64,000 nt of DNA from Granulicella rosea (GTDB taxonomy: Bacteria; Acidobacteriota; Terriglobia; Terriglobales; Acidobacteriaceae), in the NCBI RefSeq assembly GCF_900188085.1, contig NZ_FZOU01000001.1, positions 930,001 to 994,000 on the forward strand, given 5' to 3'. The notes under the pieces were generated by a model. It worked only from the letters and a program-made list of their open reading frames with translations, did not search any database and had not been told where the DNA came from. Positions 9,125-18,609 of the stretch are shown here, piece after piece. A program made the position numbers and the translations under genes. Positions within the stretch are counted from its first letter, which is position 1; every line of letters begins with the position of its first letter.

Positions 9125-9730
9125 ATGAGCGTCACCGCCGAATCGCACTCGTTATTTGAGATCGATGCTGAACTGGATTCACTCATCGAGGAGATGCAAG
9201 AGCAGAGTCAGAACGGGGTGGAGATACCCGGAGAACTTGTCGACAGGTTACACGCGTTTTGTGCAGCACATGGAGAAAAGGTCGATCGCATCGGACGTTT
9301 CGTGAGGGTCATGGAGGCGCGAGAGCAGTTCTGCCGAAGCGAAGCCAGCCGGCTCGCGGATCGAGCCAGGGTCGCTGCCAACAAGGTGGAGCGCACCAAG
9401 TCCATGGTGCTTTATTACCTTTTGAGCAAGAGTCTCTCGAAGGTCGAAGGGCGAGAGTTCACCCTACGAGTTCAGAAGAACGGGCAGGACTCGGTGAAGA
9501 TCCTCGACGATCTGGCGCTGCCGTTGGGGTACCGGCGGATCGAGGCGCGGATCGACGGCGTCCTCTGGGAGACGATCGTCTCCTATCTGCCTGCTGGCTT
9601 AGTTGGAGCATTGGAGTGCTGCGTCGTGGAGAGTAAGCCGAATGCTGAAGCGATCAAGGCTGCTGTCGCTCGGCGTGAATGTGTTCCAGGTGCTGAGGTT
9701 CGCCGGGGATCGCATCTTCGAGTGGCATGA
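9125..9730 (+). CDS. Siphovirus Gp157-like protein
   Basis: 201 residues from the ATG at 9125, chosen because AAGGAG lies about 10 bases upstream; the frame is open further upstream without a site. The N-terminal half is acidic and coiled-coil-like (ELDSLIEEMQEQ), followed by a segment with KVEGREFTLRVQKN and a C-terminal IEARIDG region. This is the Gp157 layout (phage resistance/Sfi21-type protein, PF05565 by memory), found in phages and mobile elements and often next to recombination genes. It is divergent from the SRAP unit. A decayed relative of its 3' end occurs at 21180-21340. Confidence 0.75.
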   Translation: MSVTAESHSLFEIDAELDSLIEEMQEQSQNGVEIPGELVDRLHAFCAAHGEKVDRIGRFVRVMEAREQFCRSEASRLADRARVAANKVERTKSMVLYYLLSKSLSKVEGREFTLRVQKNGQDSVKILDDLALPLGYRRIEARIDGVLWETIVSYLPAGLVGALECCVVESKPNAEAIKAAVARRECVPGAEVRRGSHLRVA

Positions 9731-10092
9731 GAAAACGGACCTTATTGGCGTCGGCTTTGTGAGACTAGTCGTTCCTAACCAGTGGAGTCGCTCCTAACTC
9801 GATCGGAGGCTTGTGCTTTACCATTACTTGTAAGCGGCTCAACTGTTTTTTTTATCATCTTTACCGTACACTGTATGATCGGCGGCCCGCTGCCTAGTCG
9901 ATAGAGAGAACGATTCGCTGCATGTACGCGGATTCTGGACTGGCAGGGATTCGAGACGACCGTTCTTGACTCCCTGCCCTTGGCTGGCAGTCTAACGGCC
10001 TTCAGATATTTGGAAAGAACAGACAAAAGCAGGGGGAGGCTGAAGTTGCGGTCAATCGATTCGGCCGCCTTTGAGATTCAAGTGTAGATTAG
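9731..10092. other. intergenic region upstream of the SMC-like ATPase
   Basis: About 360 bases, noticeably AT-rich around 9830-9885 (a run of eight T), in contrast to neighbouring genes. This would fit a promoter for the downstream ATPase or the edge of a transferred segment. No gene or tRNA is convincing; a minus-strand frame 9775-10026 lacks any family signature. Confidence 0.35.
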
Positions 10093-13000
10093 TTGAAAAG
10101 CCTTCACCGCATTTGCTGTGTTGGTGATAGGATTGCGTTGCAAATCGCCTCGCGTTACTTTGTTAGCGAATGCAATCCGTATCAAAAGTGTTCGCTGTCA
10201 GGAGTTCGCTTGCCTGAATACGAAGCTCGTCCGCTGCATCTTTACACGCTTGAAATACTGCTTACCGACCTTGTGAGCGGTCGCTCGATTATAACGAGTA
10301 ACGGGGTGCCGTTCGCTTTTGAGAGCGATGAGACGCGGAGCGCTCTCGAATGGTACCGCAAAAAGGGTCAGAAGGTCTGGTTGGCCAATATCAATGTGCC
10401 GTCCACCGAAGAGTTAGTAGATACCATCCAGCAGAAACCTATTGAACTAGCCAATCTTCCTTTTACGTCAGATTCATCGAGCCGACGCCGACTGCGTTTG
10501 AAGCGGGTTGAGGCACATCGTTTTGCGGGACTTCATAAGTTCGGGACGCCTTCAGCCCCTCCACAGCGATTCCTATTTGAGTTCAAAACGGATCTCACAC
10601 TGTTTGAAGGCAGAAACGGATCGGGCAAAACCTCGCTTCTGAATGCGATCGTGTGGGCGCTTACAGGGGAACTGTTGCGGCCGCAACGAGAACCCGAGAC
10701 CGCGGCAGATTTTGAATGTTCCTTCGCTTCCGATTCTGCCGAAGGGGAGGCTACGACCCATAAGATCTCGGCGGTCACGCCGCTGCCACATGCTATGAAC
10801 CATCGGCCAGGATCAACTGTTCTCGCGGACACTTGGGTTGAGCTCACCTTTGAGGATGAAGAGGGCCGCTTGCTGCCGCCGATCCGACGAAGCCAAAGCC
10901 GCAGTCGTCTCGGGAAGTTGCAAGAGACCGCGCCGGATTTTACCGCTCTGCGGGTCGACCCAATCGCCCTCCGGTTAGGAACCGTTATGCCGGGGCTGCT
11001 CTCTTTAATCCGAGTCGGCAGTGAATCAGAGCTTGGTCGAGCAGTTGCACAGCTCACGGGACTTTCGGCGCTAGTAGACCTTGCGGATCATGTACGCAGG
11101 AGCAGGAACAAAATCAAAACCGATCTGGTGAAGTTGAAGGTTAACGAGATCAACCAGATAGACTCGGAGTATCGCACGGCGATGTCAGATTTTGCCGCTG
11201 CGGTCGCGTGCATTCCTGAGCATACCCCACCGCAAGGCGTACCAGAACCTTCCGATGAAAATGCCGCGGCTGCGCTGCTTGAAATTGCAGCATACTTTGA
11301 AGCAGAGAAATTGAGTATTTTTCAATCGGCACGCTTAATCCTAGGTCAACGATTTGATCCGAGCAATCCTCAGTCGCTGGGGGACTTGGAAAAAAACGTT
11401 GGCCGGGCGGTTGAGCGAGCCAGCCGGCCTCAGGATCTGGAATGCGCGAAACGTCTTGGCGCCCTTAGACGAGTTACCGAGGTGGAACTCGAAGCCTCTG
11501 AGGAGCGGCTTCGAGAGCTGCTGGCGGAAGGCGTAACACTCTTTGAACTTGCTAGCGATCCCTCGTTGGCAGCTCGCACCCGCCTTTATGCCCGGATCGC
11601 CGCGTGGTTGGTTGAACACCCCGAGCATACAAATGGCGATTCGGCTTGTGTCGTGTGTGGGCTTGAAATCAGTGAGGCGGTCGATCAGGTCAGTGGCCGT
11701 CTCGTGACAAAACATCTTCAGGAAGCGCATGCGAATGCTGAACTCTTTTCGCTGACGCTTAAGAGGTGGGCGGTCGCAGCACAGGGCGAATTGATGCGCA
11801 CATTGCCTGAACCGCTTCGTTCGGAAACCACACGAAGCTTGCCGAGTCACCCATGTGATCTTCTCCGGGCCGCTCTCATCGAGGAGCTGTTCAACTACGA
11901 ACCATTGCTTGGCGTTCTAGCAAATCTAAAAGAGCAAACCGCGATTGCGTTTGACGAGGCTGTTAAGAATCGAGCTCCTCTTTATGATGCACCAAACCTG
12001 ACGCTCCCAGAGGGTTGTGAGCTGCTGGAAGACACATTGAAGCGCCTGGACCTCGCGATGCGCTTTGCTCGTTGGCGTCATTCCAATGACGCTCTTGTGA
12101 TGAAAGTGCTTGCAGAAGTGTTGGGGAAGGTACTCGGCGACGACTCGCCCGGTAAGCAAAGCCTCGTCAGTAAGCTGTTGAAGCTTGACTCCTTGGTCAA
12201 GGCGACAAAGCCGATCTCTGATGTTCTCGTGCAATGCGAACGCCTGAAGCGATGCGTAGCTAGGCGCCGCGCCGCAGAACTTCGTTTGAGTGCCTATGCC
12301 ATCGCAGATCGCGCTCTCGGCCAAGTCGCGGAGATTGGGCGTCTAGCCGATGAGCAGGTGGAGGGACTAAGAAGGACGCTAAGTGGGCGAGCGTCAGGAT
12401 GGCGCTCGAGGATTTATCTAGGTGCATTTCCTGGAACAGCCCAAGAGCTTGTCGATACCCCGATGGGTCGGAACGGCGAGCTGGGACTGTCAGTACGGGT
12501 AGGAGGAGTGTCTGCACCGGCCGAACATGTAAGCAACGCCTCGGCGCTTAGGGCAAGCCTCGTCGGCTTCTTCTTCGCATTTTGGGAGCATGTTTTGAAA
12601 CAACGAGGTGGGATCACAACACTCTTGCTGGATGACCCGCAAGAACTCCTTGACGACGAAAACCGAGATCGTTTTGCAAGCGCCTTGGCGGAGGTTGTAG
12701 CCGCCGGGGCACAACTTGTTGTCACTTCATATGACGCTCGGTTTTGCCTGCGAATCACTCGGCTCGTGATACCAGCTGGAATATCGCATTTTGGGGTATA
12801 CCCGGCCACGGAGATTCAATCCACGATACGACTTTGTGAGCCTCTGCCAGAGTTGGAAAAGCGCCGCAAACTCTTTGACGCAGATCACAACGACGAGGAG
12901 TGCGCCAGAAACTACGCGGATGCATGCCGTGTGTTTCTTGAGGCAAAGCTCGGCGACCTGTTTGACGATCCCGCACATGCGGCATGGGCTACCGCGAACC

Positions 13001-14115
13001 GAGATCCGACCTTGGTCACCTTCGTCCAACGCCTTCGTCCCCTGGTGAGAGCTGGATCGGAGGGCATGTTCAATCAGCATGTCTTTCAAAGATTTGCGAC
13101 TCATGCCGCGTTGTCAGAAGGATCGCCAGTAACTCTATTAATGAATAAGGCGCATCACGGAAGGAGACATGAGATCCGAGCTGCCGATGTGGCAATCTGT
13201 GCGGATGAGCTGAGCGACTTGCTCGAAATTGTGGAAGAGATGTATGAAGAATGTCTCCGTTGGAAAAGAAGAGATCGGCCGAAGGATGAGAATCCCAATC
13301 TTGTTTTAGCGCCTCTTACGCTAATTGCCTCCGCAGATGCGGGAACTAACATCCCGATATGGCCCAGTTTGGCAGCATCAGTGAGACACGATTCTGGTGG
13401 CTCTCAGGAACCTTTGGAGTTGCTCGACCCTGGCGTACTGCAGAACAAGAGTGCTTTCGTTCTGCGACGACCGAACTTCGGGTTTGCGGCGCCCATTGGC
13501 TCGATCGCCCTGGTGGAAGCGATCGATGGTCCAGCGGCTGATCGCAGACTGGTGATCGCACGGGTCGCAAACGCCATCTATGCTCGGCGTTTGATTCGGG
13601 GTGCAACCAGTCCTATCCTTGGTCTGACCGCAGAAGTCCCGGACCCGCGGACCAGGACACCGAAGACTGTAATGATTCACCAGAATGCCGTCGCGCTGCA
13701 CCAAGTCGTTGGAATTATCTTCGATCACTCCCTAAAGGTTCAGCCGGGCTCCGACGAGGCAGTCCAGGTTGATGTCGACGACGTTTTAAAACGTGTGGAG
13801 ATTGCGTTTCGGATCGTGGATGAAAGTGCAGTACCCCTCGCACTTGCGAAGCAGGTTGTCTTGGGCGGAGAGAACATTGAGCTGTCGAACCTAGCCCAGT
13901 ATGAAGGGAAGCTTGTCGCGGTGGCGCTTGACGATGGATCCGGCATCTTCAAGCGCCTAGGGCCAGCCCTTCCAGGCAGCCTGAATCATTTACGCCAGTT
14001 CGAAAGCATTGGCGGCCTTGGCGCGTCACAGCTCCTAGCGGTTGGTAAAACTGCCAGTGGATTCAGAAGCGTCGTTCAAGCGCGGGCGATTCTCGGGGTG
14101 CTCTACCACGGCTGA
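10093..14115 (+). CDS. SMC/RecN-like ATPase with zinc finger and C-terminal S24/LexA-like domain
   Basis: 1340 residues from a TTG at 10093; the start is uncertain because no strong ribosome site is visible. Walker A GRNGSGKT is at 173-180, and the signature/Walker B region LLLDDP at 844-849 lies close to ABC-ATPase DDP patterns. Between them a long helical region contains a C-x2-C...H-x4-H finger (Cys519, Cys522, His541, His546). This is the RecF/RecN/SMC-like split ATPase head of defence proteins. About residues 1130-1240 resemble the LexA/S24 peptidase fold (APIGSIALVEA, LVIARVAN, YARRLIRG, VGIIFDH), but the usual catalytic Lys position appears to be Arg. Convergent with the GmrSD-type gene; a defence role is inferred from architecture and neighbours. 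Confidence 0.8.
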   Translation: MKSLHRICCVGDRIALQIASRYFVSECNPYQKCSLSGVRLPEYEARPLHLYTLEILLTDLVSGRSIITSNGVPFAFESDETRSALEWYRKKGQKVWLANINVPSTEELVDTIQQKPIELANLPFTSDSSSRRRLRLKRVEAHRFAGLHKFGTPSAPPQRFLFEFKTDLTLFEGRNGSGKTSLLNAIVWALTGELLRPQREPETAADFECSFASDSAEGEATTHKISAVTPLPHAMNHRPGSTVLADTWVELTFEDEEGRLLPPIRRSQSRSRLGKLQETAPDFTALRVDPIALRLGTVMPGLLSLIRVGSESELGRAVAQLTGLSALVDLADHVRRSRNKIKTDLVKLKVNEINQIDSEYRTAMSDFAAAVACIPEHTPPQGVPEPSDENAAAALLEIAAYFEAEKLSIFQSARLILGQRFDPSNPQSLGDLEKNVGRAVERASRPQDLECAKRLGALRRVTEVELEASEERLRELLAEGVTLFELASDPSLAARTRLYARIAAWLVEHPEHTNGDSACVVCGLEISEAVDQVSGRLVTKHLQEAHANAELFSLTLKRWAVAAQGELMRTLPEPLRSETTRSLPSHPCDLLRAALIEELFNYEPLLGVLANLKEQTAIAFDEAVKNRAPLYDAPNLTLPEGCELLEDTLKRLDLAMRFARWRHSNDALVMKVLAEVLGKVLGDDSPGKQSLVSKLLKLDSLVKATKPISDVLVQCERLKRCVARRRAAELRLSAYAIADRALGQVAEIGRLADEQVEGLRRTLSGRASGWRSRIYLGAFPGTAQELVDTPMGRNGELGLSVRVGGVSAPAEHVSNASALRASLVGFFFAFWEHVLKQRGGITTLLLDDPQELLDDENRDRFASALAEVVAAGAQLVVTSYDARFCLRITRLVIPAGISHFGVYPATEIQSTIRLCEPLPELEKRRKLFDADHNDEECARNYADACRVFLEAKLGDLFDDPAHAAWATANRDPTLVTFVQRLRPLVRAGSEGMFNQHVFQRFATHAALSEGSPVTLLMNKAHHGRRHEIRAADVAICADELSDLLEIVEEMYEECLRWKRRDRPKDENPNLVLAPLTLIASADAGTNIPIWPSLAASVRHDSGGSQEPLELLDPGVLQNKSAFVLRRPNFGFAAPIGSIALVEAIDGPAADRRLVIARVANAIYARRLIRGATSPILGLTAEVPDPRTRTPKTVMIHQNAVALHQVVGIIFDHSLKVQPGSDEAVQVDVDDVLKRVEIAFRIVDESAVPLALAKQVVLGGENIELSNLAQYEGKLVAVALDDGSGIFKRLGPALPGSLNHLRQFESIGGLGASQLLAVGKTASGFRSVVQARAILGVLYHG

Positions 14116-14146
14116 GCGGGATTTTCTACGACGAGATGAGCCGTGG
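14106..14146. repeat. 8-bp inverted repeat at the convergent gene ends
   Basis: CCACGGCT at 14106-14113 and AGCCGTGG at 14139-14146 form a perfect stem around a 25-base loop. The left arm reaches the last codon and stop of the ATPase gene. No T-run follows, so it may be a weak bidirectional terminator or chance. Confidence 0.25.
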
Positions 14147-14201
14147 ACTGGTACCAATAGGAATGGAAATACATGATCGCGAATTGCACCTAGCTCAGTT
14201 T

Positions 14202-16007
14202 CTACGGGTTCGCGGGGACGCCCCAGATCTCCCTTGCTAGGGAGGTAAGAAAACTTTGCCTTTCCGAAACGGCACGTTCATTCCAGATGGGAAATGATGG
14301 GATGGAAGTTATGGCGCGCGTGATCTGATCCGCAACGCCAAATGAAGGACGGGCAGCTTGGCATCGGACAATCAAGAACTGTGACTGTGCATAAAGCATT
14401 TTCTTTTGCGTATAAGCTCCATTGCTGATTAGTCTATTAATGGCCTGCTCGACCAGGACGAGGTTTCCGAGCTTACTTGCGATGGCCGCATCTGAGGCGT
14501 CCCCAAATTCCAGCCGTGCGCTTTCGCTTGGGCTGATTGGATAGATGTGCTCGACGTCGTTATTGGCGTTGTAATAATGCATCAGGTCGCCGTAGCTGCC
14601 TGCATCGCCGTAGGCCCGAACATCGATCGCCTGGGTCAACTTTGCGAGCAAGTACCGAAGGCGAAAGGCTCGTGTGTCCCACGAATACATCTTGTTTAAG
14701 GCGTCGCCAAAATCTCGAGATAGCTGAGCTTTACGATCTTTGAAGTATTCGGCGCGAAAGCTCAAAAAGTCGGAGTCGCAGATCTTACGGAGCTGTCTTG
14801 CCCCCTCCACCACGGAGCGTTCATAGTCGCGCGTTGCCGTGTTTGTGATCAGGTATGCAAACATCAGATTTTCGATCTCTTCGGTGAGCTGCTGGAAGTT
14901 CAGCTTGCTTAACTTGCGGCCTGCCAAGAGAAGGATGTAATGTTGCCGAATCGCGCTCCCTCCCAAAATTCTGGTGTTTGAAATACCCCGGCTGTGAGTC
15001 CCGTCCGGATTTTGATTCTTGGTGAAACCGACGTATGCCTTCGACGCTTCAAGGAGCCTCTCTACAAAGCCCAGAGGATTGGTCTGGTGGGAGGTTTGAT
15101 GAGCGTTGGTGAGGAACCATTCGTATATGCCGTCTTCTTGCAGCTTCAGATCGGCGACATCGAAGTCCGCGAAGACGAAATATCGCAGAAAGCGAAGAGG
15201 TTTTTCACCGGCGCCATAAATACCGTCGACAATCTGTTTCCATCTATCTTTCAGGGCAGTGAACTGGGCGGGGGAAGCGCTCATGAACAAAAGATTCTTG
15301 AGCAAGTCCATTGCATCTAAGCCCGCACCACGATCATTCACCGTTTCAAAAATCTTGAGGGCTTTAGCGACGTTGGGAGTTTCGATACGGATCAGCTTGA
15401 CCTTGGCCGTGAGATAGGCATAGAAGCGAAGAATCTGCCGTGTATCGCTATGGAATTGGGCCAGGAGAAATTCACGCGCAGTCCTGTAGGCACCTGCGAT
15501 GTTGGCGATCGATCGGGTTCCAGATTTGGGAGCGGTAGCCGACTCTGCCCTGGCATATTGCCGTAGTACCCCTTGGCTGTCATCGTACTGTAGGCTCAAG
15601 CGCTCCCGATGTGTCGTATTGCCCTGCCAGTCCATACTGGCCGCCGCAATTTGCCCAGGCAGTTCATCGGGCAACTGCCCGCCGATCTCAAGCATAGCGT
15701 CCCGAATCGCGCAAAGTGTCAGAAACGATGTCGTCATCCGTTGTTGACCGTCGATCAGTTCGTAAATGCCGTCTGCATTCATCCATACAACGATGGTCCC
15801 GATAAAGTATTCCGGTGCATCCTGCGTGGTCGCCATCTCGTATTCGGTAAGAACATCTCGAAGAAATTGTTCGACTTCGTCTCCGCGTTGCCCCTTGGTG
15901 TCCGCCTCGCCCCATATGTACTCCCGTTGGTAGTGCGGGACGGTATAGAAGTCCTGAAACGCTCGCTTCAGGGTCATGTCTTCCGACTTAATTGACTGGG
16001 TTGGCAT
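14202..16007 (-). CDS. GmrSD-type DUF262/DUF1524 nuclease
   Basis: 601 residues. The N-terminal DUF262 domain has the ParB-like signature IDGQQRMTT (IDGQQR at 85-90) preceded by VPHYQREYIWG, the nucleotide-sensing half of GmrS. The C-terminal DUF1524 domain carries the HNH-like HIYPIS and LGNLVLVEQ...N motifs of GmrD. Known members are NTP-dependent enzymes that cleave modified (for example glucosylated hydroxymethylcytosine) DNA, as in type IV restriction and BrxU. S and D halves are fused here, as in many homologues. It faces the SMC-like ATPase and lies head-to-head with the DUF4238 gene. Anti-phage function is inference from family and context. Confidence 0.88.
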   Translation of the reverse strand: MPTQSIKSEDMTLKRAFQDFYTVPHYQREYIWGEADTKGQRGDEVEQFLRDVLTEYEMATTQDAPEYFIGTIVVWMNADGIYELIDGQQRMTTSFLTLCAIRDAMLEIGGQLPDELPGQIAAASMDWQGNTTHRERLSLQYDDSQGVLRQYARAESATAPKSGTRSIANIAGAYRTAREFLLAQFHSDTRQILRFYAYLTAKVKLIRIETPNVAKALKIFETVNDRGAGLDAMDLLKNLLFMSASPAQFTALKDRWKQIVDGIYGAGEKPLRFLRYFVFADFDVADLKLQEDGIYEWFLTNAHQTSHQTNPLGFVERLLEASKAYVGFTKNQNPDGTHSRGISNTRILGGSAIRQHYILLLAGRKLSKLNFQQLTEEIENLMFAYLITNTATRDYERSVVEGARQLRKICDSDFLSFRAEYFKDRKAQLSRDFGDALNKMYSWDTRAFRLRYLLAKLTQAIDVRAYGDAGSYGDLMHYYNANNDVEHIYPISPSESARLEFGDASDAAIASKLGNLVLVEQAINRLISNGAYTQKKMLYAQSQFLIVRCQAARPSFGVADQITRAITSIPSFPIWNERAVSERQSFLTSLAREIWGVPANP

Positions 16008-16151
16008 CGTCTTCTGATGATGTCAGGAAGCACGTAAATTGCCAAACCGCGGCACGGGAAGTCCTGTTCAATCTACAGACAAGAATCCCGTTTACTGCGC
16101 TATGCTAAGAAACTCATTGATCAGTGAGGGAATATTGTGAAGGAGCCTCCG

Positions 16152-17195
16152 ATGGGTATTACCAGGAACAACCACTACGTGCCGTGCATGTATTTGAAGC
16201 GGTTTGAATCTCGCCCGGGGTGGATCTTCCGCTACGACCTGCTCGTCCCGAACGCCGGATGTCCGATCTGGGCGGAAAAACCCATCGACCGCGTTGCTTC
16301 GGCAACGGATCTTTATACCTCTCTCGAAGACGGGGACGAGGTAGATACGCACGAGAGGTGGCTGAATCGGGAATATGAGACTCCGGCGGAAGAAGCAATC
16401 GAACGGGCTGTGACCGGAAAAAGGATGTTCAAGGAACACTGGCGTCGTCTCGTTCGTTTTGTAGCAGCTCAGGACGTAAGAACGCCGGCTCGCCTTCAAG
16501 AGGAATTGGAGCGTTGGCGCGCCGTGGGACCATCCTTGATGGAGAGCAACCTAAAAGAATCCATCGAAGAGTTCAAAGCTGCGCACAAGGCCGGTCGGCC
16601 GCCGCGCGAACCGCATGGAACAGTAGAGCCTGGATTTCCGCTTCGAGTATTGATCAAACCTTCGGACGACGACAACATGGCTGAGGTTCGTGTTGAATCA
16701 ATGGTTGGAAGGCGGCTCTGGATCTGGGGACAACGCCACGTCCTCAATGGAATCGCAGAGCACCTTCACCAGCACGAGTGGACGATTTTGGTGGCACCGG
16801 ATGACGTGACATGGTCTGCGACCGACAACCCTGTGATCCGGTTGAACTTCCATCATGAACATTCGTATGACTTCGGCGGGGGCTGGGGTTCCGAGGGAAC
16901 CGAGATATTCATGCCTCTTGATCCGAAGCATATGGTTTATACGCGCATCGGACAGAAGTGTGTCGCAAGGGGGACGGTTCTGGCTTCAAGTGCAGCAAAG
17001 ATCTTTGCCAAGCTCATCCGGGAGCACGCATTTCGCCATATATTTTCCCCTACGCAGGATGAATCCATCTCTCGTCTGAGGCCCAGGCATGTTAATTTGA
17101 AGGCGTACAAGCAGGAGAGAGAAGAATGGAGCAAGTGGGCTCGTGAGCAGGCCGACGCCGAACTTGACATGCAGCGCCCGTTGCCCGGCGGCTGA
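16152..17195 (+). CDS. DUF4238 domain protein
   Basis: 347 residues from the ATG at 16152 (AGGAG 8 bases upstream), preferred over a GTG at 16137. The N-terminus has the DUF4238 hallmark NNHYVPxxYLKRF, and WSATDNPV occurs near 215-225, a pattern I associate with a nuclease-like core in this family. Function is unestablished; members recur in defence islands next to restriction genes. It is divergent from the GmrSD-type gene across 144 bases, so they may share a control region. Confidence 0.8.
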   Translation: MGITRNNHYVPCMYLKRFESRPGWIFRYDLLVPNAGCPIWAEKPIDRVASATDLYTSLEDGDEVDTHERWLNREYETPAEEAIERAVTGKRMFKEHWRRLVRFVAAQDVRTPARLQEELERWRAVGPSLMESNLKESIEEFKAAHKAGRPPREPHGTVEPGFPLRVLIKPSDDDNMAEVRVESMVGRRLWIWGQRHVLNGIAEHLHQHEWTILVAPDDVTWSATDNPVIRLNFHHEHSYDFGGGWGSEGTEIFMPLDPKHMVYTRIGQKCVARGTVLASSAAKIFAKLIREHAFRHIFSPTQDESISRLRPRHVNLKAYKQEREEWSKWAREQADAELDMQRPLPGG

Positions 17196-17332
17196 GCGTT
17201 TTCTGCACTTCATCACGCACCGGAGGTATTATCCGTTGGCGGGAGCGGCCGCTCACCGAGTGGGAGAGCATGGTGACATAAGCTACCCCAACGCCGGCCT
17301 GGCGCGAACAAGAACGCTGCAACATCGCAAAA

Positions 17333-17812
17333 TCAGGCGGCAGCAATCTGCTGCCTCTCCGACTGCTTGCACCACGCCAATGCCAGTATCAGAAATATCA
17401 GAACGCCGATCACATTCGCATCGACCGAAGAACCATCGCGAGCACCTATCGTCGCACCGCCAAAAATGCGGGATATCTTCATCCTCAGCCAGCAATAAGA
17501 GAGTACACGGTAGGTGACAGCTAGTAACCGGAGTTGGCTCCACATCGTAACCAATTCCTCTCTCAGGATCAGAGCACGAATCGAAAGCGCTGCCCATATG
17601 AACTGGAGGGACGCAAAGCCAGTGCCGGGAAAAGAAAGCAGATGTGTGCACCATTCCTCGCTATAGCGCTCTCGCTCCGACTGGGGAAGAAGACAGATCG
17701 AGACATCGAAGAAACGCCGGGCGCACCATGGAAGCCACGCCTTTGCTTCATCGGTCAAGTACTTCAGCAGGAACGCTGTAACGATTCCTGCAACCGCTAA
17801 ATGCTTTGCCAC
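17333..17812 (-). CDS. small multi-helix membrane protein paired with PadR regulator
   Basis: About 159 residues from the GTG at 17812; the frame opens further upstream but that would overlap PadR by 52 bases, while this start overlaps by 16. There are at least three hydrophobic helices: residues about 5-20, a central FASLQFIWAALSI stretch, and the C-terminal VIGVLIFLILALA. A cytoplasmic patch LLPQSERERYSEEW is typical of small membrane proteins encoded after PadR regulators in Acidobacteriota and Actinobacteria. Its job is unknown, probably in membrane stress or transport controlled by PadR. Confidence 0.65.
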   Translation of the reverse strand: MAKHLAVAGIVTAFLLKYLTDEAKAWLPWCARRFFDVSICLLPQSERERYSEEWCTHLLSFPGTGFASLQFIWAALSIRALILREELVTMWSQLRLLAVTYRVLSYCWLRMKISRIFGGATIGARDGSSVDANVIGVLIFLILALAWCKQSERQQIAAA

Positions 17813-18114
17813 GCAGTACCCCCGATCATCTCCGAAAGCTGGGCGCAAATTGCTTGAGTCTGCCGCCTACCTTGGGCGGTCATAAGATAGGTGCGTCGAC
17901 GTGGCCTTCCCATTTCCGATGCGATTCCATCCTCCCATGCACTCGACAACCATCCTGCGCGTTCAAGACGAAACAACAGTGGATAGAGAGTTCCAGACCT
18001 AAGACCAGTCTCCCTGGCGATATCTGCCCCGGCGAACCCCGTGTCGGCACTAGCTAGGAAGAGGGTCAATACGCTGAGGGTTTGTGCAGTTATCCGAATA
18101 GGTCCAATACCCAT
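17797..18114 (-). CDS. PadR family transcriptional regulator
   Basis: 105 residues, a minimal PadR: winged-helix core with GADIARETGLRSGTLYPLLFRLERAGW followed by the wing RPRRRTYLMTAQGRR and a short dimerisation helix. PadR proteins usually repress their own operon and are released by small molecules. The gene overlaps the membrane-protein gene, the standard two-gene arrangement. An inverted repeat just upstream (18127-18148) is a candidate operator. Confidence 0.9.
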   Translation of the reverse strand: MGIGPIRITAQTLSVLTLFLASADTGFAGADIARETGLRSGTLYPLLFRLERAGWLSSAWEDGIASEMGRPRRRTYLMTAQGRRQTQAICAQLSEMIGGTAWQSI

Positions 18115-18126
18115 AGTCGAAACTCT

Positions 18127-18148
18127 ACATAGGGGGTAGTTGCTATGT
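18127..18148 (-). promoter_or_regulatory. putative PadR operator and promoter
   Basis: ACATAG at 18127-18132 and CTATGT at 18143-18148 are perfect inverted half-sites separated by 10 bases, starting 13 bases upstream of the PadR ATG. On the minus strand the outer half-site overlaps a TTGACA that could be the -35 element. This fits autorepression by PadR. Binding is inferred only from position and symmetry. Confidence 0.5.
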
Positions 18149-18609
18149 CAAGCGTTCGCGAAAGCTGGTATACAAGATCTTGGGGCGCGCCATAGGTACT
18201 GGCGAAAGGGCTTCGATTGCCATCCAGGCTGCGAGGATAGCGGCCGGCTCGTTATTGTTTTCGCCCGAGACTCTCAACGAGCGCGATGACCTAGCATGCG
18301 GACGACTCGAAGTGGTACCCAGTTGGAATCTCCCGAGCCCGTCGGGCCTGTCATGCGATTCCTACCCGGGTCCGCCAGGAACGGGTGTCCGGAGTGCCCT
18401 CCTCGAGGGGATCGCTCGTTTCAAGCGCTCTTACAGCGGTTCCTAACAGGTCTGTTGCGGGTCTGTCTACAGGGTTGATGCTATGCGAAATAATTACGGA
18501 CGTGGAAGCCAATTGTCAGCAGGTTGACGGGGAGCCAGGGCAACGTTCTTACCGACGGGCCATCGATATCGGCGTTAGGCCAAATTCACCGATTCTTGGC
18601 TTCCAAGTT
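18149..18609. other. intergenic region between PadR promoter and darG
   Basis: About 460 bases. Short plus-strand frames exist but none has a credible start or motif. No gene or RNA is recognised. Confidence 0.35.

Noticed and set aside
9936..10000. Possible tRNA-like segment with a TCGAATCCC string on the minus strand
   Set aside because: No acceptor stem, D-arm or anticodon arm could be paired.
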